Of a DNA stretch of 64,000 nt, positions 59,282 through 64,000 are shown piece by piece. The translations under genes were made by a program, and so were the position numbers. Each line of letters begins with the position of its first letter. The stretch's first letter is position 1. The notes under the pieces are model-generated. The model was not told the DNA's origin. It saw only the letters and a program-made list of their open reading frames with translations, and did no database searches. Source of the stretch: Symsagittifera roscoffensis (lineage: Eukaryota > Xenacoelomorpha > Acoela > Convolutidae). The stretch spans positions 113,596 to 177,595 of the forward strand of contig NW_026971182.1 in assembly GCF_963678635.1 (NCBI RefSeq). Reading direction: 5' to 3'.

Positions 59282-60095
59282 TGTGCCAGTCGGTCATATT
59301 TGGAGGTTTGGTCCTTTTTAGGATAAAAAGTAATTGCACTGAAAATGTAAAATAAAATACAACAAAAAAATCGAGTGATAATGCGGGAAAGTCGCTGAAA
59401 ATGAGAGTAAAATTGATATTCGGAGTAATTCAATACGAGTAGAGTTTTCTTGTTCCTGTTAGAATATCGAGAGTACAAGAAGAGAAGTACTTAGGTGCGA
59501 TTGAATGGACGACAGTGACACTTGAGTGGGAAGGTGGTCAGCCGAAGCTGCCCAATGGTCCAAAGAATAACATTTCTTCTTGAGCTAGATTTACTTATTC
59601 AAAACTTCTTCTCGAGTTAAACTTAATTACTTAAAATCAATTCTACAGTTGCTATTCAATTGTTATTTTCCCATTTCTAGAAATTGAGTCGGTATGTGAG
59701 TACTTAATTTAATTTTCTTGAGTGTAATTTATGTGCTTATGTTGAGATAAGGCGAGTTTTCGGTTGATCCATCTTAAATGAATCAAAGTTCCACTGTCCA
59801 ATAAAAATTAACGGTTAATTTAAGATTCCAACCCTGTTTTTAATGGCGTTCGCGTGTTTTAGGTATTTAGAGACCTGACCATGGGGGCGTTCTTAATTCT
59901 ATAGTAGGGGGGTTATTTTGGTAGTAGCCTGTAAGCGGTTACACGGTTTGTAGTCTCATGTCGCAAGTGAACCGAATTGGCTCCGACTGAACGAGCTACA
60001 AAAACACAAGAGATAGTGTCACTGAACCTTGTGTCAAAGGTTATTGGGCCTATTTTTCTTAGCCTCGTATGTGACTTAAGTAGGCAACTATTGCA
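59282..60095 (+). mobile_element. 3' LTR of the giant element
   Basis: Begins TGTGCCAGTCGGTCATATTT and ends CAACTATTGCA. It aligns along its length with the four 5'-side LTRs, with many substitutions and several indels, keeps AATAAA at 59,800 in CCAATAAAAATTAACGG and has a shortened G-run near 59,907. Flanking DNA on the right is unrelated to the 4.5-kb units, which fixes the boundary. Confidence 0.8.
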
Positions 60096-61049
60096 TATTT
60101 TTATTCGTTTGTTTCCTATATTTGATGTTGACACAAGTGTTAAGATGAAAGACTGACGCAAGATCCGGGTGATAGGTTTTCTAAACTCTCAAAATATTTG
60201 TCCTTAGTTTATTAATGACTGTTATCTGACTTTCTCGGGTCGTATGTTTGTCATGTAGAGACGGATAAGGGAGAGAATATATCATTTCTATCGAATGAGG
60301 TGTACTGCGGTCATGAGGTCAATTTGAGGTCAATTTTTGTCCTCCAATTTAGAGCATAATTATTGTTTGTTAACTACTTTGGTGACCAGTTAGGGACGGA
60401 AACCGAACCACATATTGCAAGCAGAATGATAGTTTTTAACATTAACCCGCCGAAAGAAATATAACTTTTTCAGAAAATTATGTGTAAGAACCGAAAACAA
60501 TTCTTCATTAAATTGACGTTGACCGAGAAACACCTTTAATTCAGCAGAACGCTAATAATCATCGTTGCTGATAATTTTTTCAAGATATATAAATAAATTT
60601 TCAAGTTTCCAAAGAATAACAATGAAATAGTGTATCAAAAAATCTTGACCTTGTGAGTTTAAGTGCATAATGGCTTTCGCAAAGAGTGATTTCGGATAAG
60701 GTACACTGTCTGGCCGTCACGCTATCTTATTTTCGGCCCGATAGGTTCGTGCAACTTCTTAGTCACCAATCCCAATCTTACACTTATATTTCTTACTCTC
60801 CGTAGATCTAGCGATATACTAGTTTTTTGCGAAATTAGGATGAAAAAGAAAGTACGTCAACCTTTTTTCGTATTTCTGTGAACCACTAGGTTCTCAGGTT
60901 CATATTATATTTACTCATGACTTATGATTGGTTAGTTATGTATTTGTTAGTGAAGTATTTTAAAAAATAATAGTCAATTGGATTTTTTTAGCCCATTTTC
61001 AAAAAATAATTAAAATTAGACTCATTACGAGGTCAAAATGTGCACTGGA
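60096..61049. other. AT-rich intergenic DNA with one member of a dispersed repeat pair
   Basis: No gene seen. A segment at about 60,688-60,990 (GGATAAGGTACACTGTCTGG, CTTATTTTCGGCCCGATAGG, then TATGATTGGTTAGT) is a diverged direct repeat of about 62,490-62,790. Confidence 0.6.
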
Positions 61050-61650
61050 TAGGAGCAAGTTTTGTGTTTGTATGTTCATGGATTCCAGAGACAAGTCTTA
61101 AAATATGTTCCAAAATGTAAGTGGATTCCACAAACAAAATTTCAGTGGATTCCGCATACATATACCTGTAACGTAAATTTTGTCGGCACATTTGTTTTGT
61201 TGCGGATTCCGCAACAAGTAAATATAGCTAGTTGTTCTGGATTCCGCAACTGTAAGTGGATTCCGCAAAATGTCAATGGAATCCGCAAAACGTAAGTGGA
61301 ATCCGCAAATGTAAGTGGAATGTAGATTCCACTTACAATTTGCGGATTCCACTTACAATTTGCGGATTCCACTTACAATTTGCGGATTCCACTTGCAGTT
61401 GCGGATTCCGCAACAGCTCAATTTAACGATACAATTTTTTTTTATCAATTTAACGATACAAACTGTTCTGGATTCCGCAAATTCGCCTATTTTTGGAGCG
61501 ATTTTGAGCGGTACAATGATTTAAGTATCTTTTGTGGAATCCAAAACAGCATAGAAGATCAAAGAAAAGTAGCAATGTTGCGGATTCCGCTACAAATCTG
61601 ATTTTGGCCTGTTGCGGAATCCACTTGCAATGCAGGGAATGCACAGTTTG
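61050..61650. repeat. Foldback rich in GGATTCCGCAA
   Basis: The 11-mer GGATTCCGCAA or its complement TTGCGGAATCC occurs more than ten times within 600 bp. Around a centre near 61,322 the copies switch orientation: on the left GTAAGTGGAATCCGCAAA repeats, on the right ATTTGCGGATTCCACTTAC repeats in tandem three times at 20 bp. The arms (about 61,250-61,319 and 61,325-61,405) form a long hairpin. No coding region. Short frames over it are translations of the repeat. Confidence 0.88.
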
Positions 61651-62489
61651 GCCTCGTAATGCCATCAAATTTTTTCTATCAAATACAGTTATAAGTTCTA
61701 GTTTTTAGTTTGTTTTTGCAAAATTATACCTCGTTTTGCGCAGCTGATAATTATTTTTAAGAGTTTGTGTTAATGTCTAGTTCAATTTTGTTTCTGTTTC
61801 TTAGAAATAGTGTTTTTCCTGCAGATTTGAAAAAATCAAAAATCTCTGTGAAACTCCAACCTCCATGTTTTCATATTTAGCTTACTGGTTTTAAAAGTTT
61901 TCTGAGGTTGCTGGGTGCGCCAGCTGATAAAAACATTGCTCGATTTACTCATAGTTTGGTTTGTGATAAAAGTACATCCGACTGTCAAATGTCACGCTTC
62001 TTATGTTCAGTCGTTTATGTTCGTTCAACCATTTTTTTTTTCAGCACAGTAATTAGTCTTATTCTAATTATCAGCTGTCTGCATAGATCTGGGAATGATA
62101 GGTTAAAGAATTGATAATTTGAGATTGATTTTAATTCAGTCTGTTTTAGAAAATGGTCAATGTACAGAAAATAATTAGCGTTTAATTATGGATCAAGATG
62201 GATGGTATATAAGATTTACAAACTAATTTAAAAAAAATTAGCTGAAAAAATACAATGTTTGCAAAATTGATGGCTTTTATATGGTATTAATTTTTGGGCT
62301 GTTGGGAAAATAAATTTTTTTCATTGGTTTAAAACAAGTGAAAAAAAAATATCCACTTGGAGAAAGAGTGATCTTAGTTAACTAGCTTAGTTCAGGGGTT
62401 GGTTGACCAAAAATATTTCGCTATACCCAATTATTATACCACACATGAACTATACCACATTCGATCACAGAGTTTAACTAGACCAGAGT
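61651..62489. other. AT-rich intergenic DNA
   Basis: No gene, RNA or repeat recognised. Homopolymeric T and A runs are common. Confidence 0.5.
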
Positions 62490-62790
62490 AATTTGGGATA
62501 AGGTACACCGTAGGTTCGTCACTCGATCTTATTTTCGGCTGGATAGATTCGTGCCAATTTCTTAGTCTAATACCAATCTTAATCTTACTCTTTTATCTCC
62601 TAGTCTCAATAGATCTAGTGTATGCTGGTATTTGCGAGTTAACCTTGGAGGTTGTCCCAAAAGGAGAACAACTGTAGTCTAAGATTTATTCAAATTGTTC
62701 TGGTGCTGAAACTACAAGTAATTTCAGCACTTACAAATAATTTTCAGTGTTAGTGATGGAATATGATTGGTTAGTAAACAATAATTTATA
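62490..62790. repeat. Second member of the dispersed repeat pair
   Basis: Matches 60,688-60,990 in the same orientation at roughly 70-80% by eye, through GGATAAGGTACACCGTAGG, CTTATTTTCGGCTGGATAG, AGATCTAG and the later TATGATTGGTTAGTAAAC. Likely a non-autonomous mobile element or an old duplication. Confidence 0.7.
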
Positions 62791-62798
62791 GGGATAGT

Positions 62799-62996
62799 TT
62801 TATAATATAATTGGTTTATAAACAAAACCCGCATCCAGTTTAGGCCTAAATAATTGATTATAACGTATGTATGTATGTATGTATGTATGTATGTATGTAT
62901 GTATGTATGTATGTATGTATTGTATTTATAATATAATTGGTTTATAAACAATAACCGCATCCAAATTTAGGCCAAAATTGATTATAACGGATTATT
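62799..62996. repeat. Direct duplication split by a (GTAT)n microsatellite
   Basis: TATAATATAATTGGTTTATA followed by AACAAAACCCGCATCCAG is present on both sides (from 62,799 and from 62,929), each followed by TTGATTATAACG. Between them lie about 14 copies of GTAT (62,865-62,920). Confidence 0.92.
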
Positions 62997-63860
62997 ATGA
63001 TGATTTTTTGACAATTATAATTGATTATACTTACCAAAGTTAGGTGTGTTTAAAGGATTTATAATTGATTATAATCTTGATATTTTCCAAGAGGTTATAA
63101 TCTCTTGTAATCGGTTATAATTGGTTATAGTTCTTACAAAAATATATCTTAGAATTAATTATACTCGATTATATTTGATTCCAATCTCTTGTTTTGCCAA
63201 AATTTTTGCCAATTCAAAACTATAACTGAATTATATCTTATGAGTTATTATTTTCGTGTCAATTAGAAAATCTCCAAAAGAGAGATCTCTTGAACACTTT
63301 GGTTCATCTGAACACGAAGTTTTACCTCGAAACAAAAGTTTTATAGCGATCCTTTCATTTTAGTGGAAAGATTCCAGCGGTAGATGAAAAATAAATCTTC
63401 CAAATCAATCTTGAGAATAAATCAATTTGGTGATGTTTTGGTTGTTAAAAAGCTAAAAAATGCATCACAAATCAACTCTAATGGGAAAAAAGGGAAAAAA
63501 ACTTGGAAAGTAACCAATGTCTACAAAAAGCATAAAATATAAGCAATTTAGATGCATATTCGAAGACAAAATGGACAAAAGAAGGGATTATAATCCATTA
63601 TATCGATTATAATGGATTTTTTGTGCAAAACTAATGAATTAAAAAATTGAAGAAAAATAATGGTTTATATTCTATTATAATTGATTGTAATTGTATCAAA
63701 AAATGCTCAAATAAACAATCAATTATAATCGATTATAATGGATTATAAATAATTTTAATTTGATTCTAAAAAGCGAGATTATAATCGATTATTAATTGAT
63801 TAAAATCGATTGTTTCTTAATTTTAGACTGGTACTAAAATTGTACCATAGTCGATTTTTA
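62997..63860. repeat. Field of TTATAATCGATTATAAT-like palindromic motifs
   Basis: Dozens of overlapping variants of ATTATAATCGATTATAAT, GGTTATAATTGGTTATA and ATTATAATGGATTATAA occur, densest at 63,585-63,815. Similar words occur at 7,936-8,365, 12,706-12,775 and 19,846-19,905. No gene is seen. Confidence 0.7.
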
Positions 63861-64000
63861 ACGCATGAAACTGGATGCGGGTAGACCAGAAGTGATTCCA
63901 TTTTGATCGTGAGTACACAAAAAACTAGAAACAATCCGCACTGATGTTCCATGGTTAACAATTGGCTCACAATTACTTTTTCCTGTTCAAAATGGTTGCA
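63861..64000. other. Window end, nothing recognised
   Basis: AT-rich DNA. ACTGGATGCGGGTAGACC near 63,870 shares GGATGCGGGT with the complement of the 62,830 duplication, a short-word similarity only. Confidence 0.4.

Larger units (their letters stand above)
40898..60095 (+). mobile_element. Giant Ty3/gypsy-like LTR retroelement, about 19.2 kb, broken
   Basis: The element is bounded by LTRs at 40,898-41,766 and 59,282-60,095. Inside, in order: leader with minisatellite, gag, aspartic protease, reverse transcriptase, RNase H, integrase, an acidic tail, an SGNH-hydrolase-like domain and several kb of further coding-like DNA. Protease-RT-RNase H-integrase order and sequence words place it in Ty3/gypsy. 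At 19 kb it is far longer than the usual 5-9 kb. It carries tens of breaks and the LTRs differ by many substitutions and indels, so it is an old fossil. Internal coding DNA is visibly richer in G+C than flanks. No matching target-site duplication is seen, which the tandem amplification of its 5' end could explain. Confidence 0.85.

Noticed and set aside
40888-60105. Target-site duplication around the giant element
   Set aside because: Bases before 40,898 (GATAAT) and after 60,095 (TATTTT) do not form a convincing direct repeat; the left flank is itself an amplified unit.
61062-61668. Short frames with WIPQ/ESANCKW words
   Set aside because: They are translations of the GGATTCCGCAA repeat in both orientations.
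62724-62960. 78-codon minus-strand frame with repeated YIHT words
   Set aside because: It is a translation of the GTAT microsatellite and its duplicated flanks.

Overview
The window is AT-rich eukaryotic DNA, most likely from an invertebrate animal; the species cannot be fixed from sequence alone. Evidence is a restriction-like-endonuclease LINE of a family I associate with metazoans, a Ty3/gypsy-type LTR element, a GT splice-donor exon, satellites and minisatellites. No bacterial operons, CRISPR arrays or intact large host genes are visible. About 15 kb in the right half (43.6-59 kb) is visibly richer in G and C than the rest and is retroelement coding DNA.

Layout. 1-6.8 kb and 7.08-7.44 kb: a satellite of about 40-bp and 29-bp subunits built on TCGAC, organised into higher-order repeats of 1,127, 1,505 and 675 bp. 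It abuts, and has partly swallowed, a putative promoter plus first coding exon (intact copy 7,441-7,757, truncated copy 6,781-7,083). 8.5-11.5 kb: a decayed LINE with YADD reverse transcriptase and a C-terminal restriction-like endonuclease. 11.9-18.9 kb and 18.95-26.2 kb: two copies of a 7-kb tandem duplication carrying a 0.7-kb foldback, a small C/G hairpin and minus-strand coding relics; the second copy has a 430-bp segment three times over. 25.8-43.2 kb: four tandem units of about 4.5 kb, each holding an LTR, a leader with a coding-like segment and a 21-bp minisatellite. 40.9-60.1 kb: one giant (about 19 kb) Ty3/gypsy-like fossil whose 5' LTR and leader are the fourth unit and whose 3' LTR lies at 59.3-60.1 kb. 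60.1-64 kb: non-coding DNA with a foldback rich in GGATTCCGCAA, a diverged dispersed repeat pair, a GTAT microsatellite inside a direct duplication, and a field of TTATAATCGATTATAAT-like palindromes.

How it fits together. The window looks like a hot spot of nested tandem amplification: satellite subunits into higher-order repeats, a 7-kb duplication, a 430-bp triplication, and a 4.5-kb LTR-leader module expanded four times. The most unusual content is in the giant element. Beyond the usual gag, protease, reverse transcriptase, RNase H and integrase it carries about 8 kb of extra 3' coding DNA, including a clear SGNH/GDSL-hydrolase-like domain at 51.4-51.9 kb; the rest of that cargo I do not recognise. 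The element is heavily broken and its two LTRs differ by many substitutions and indels, so it is old.
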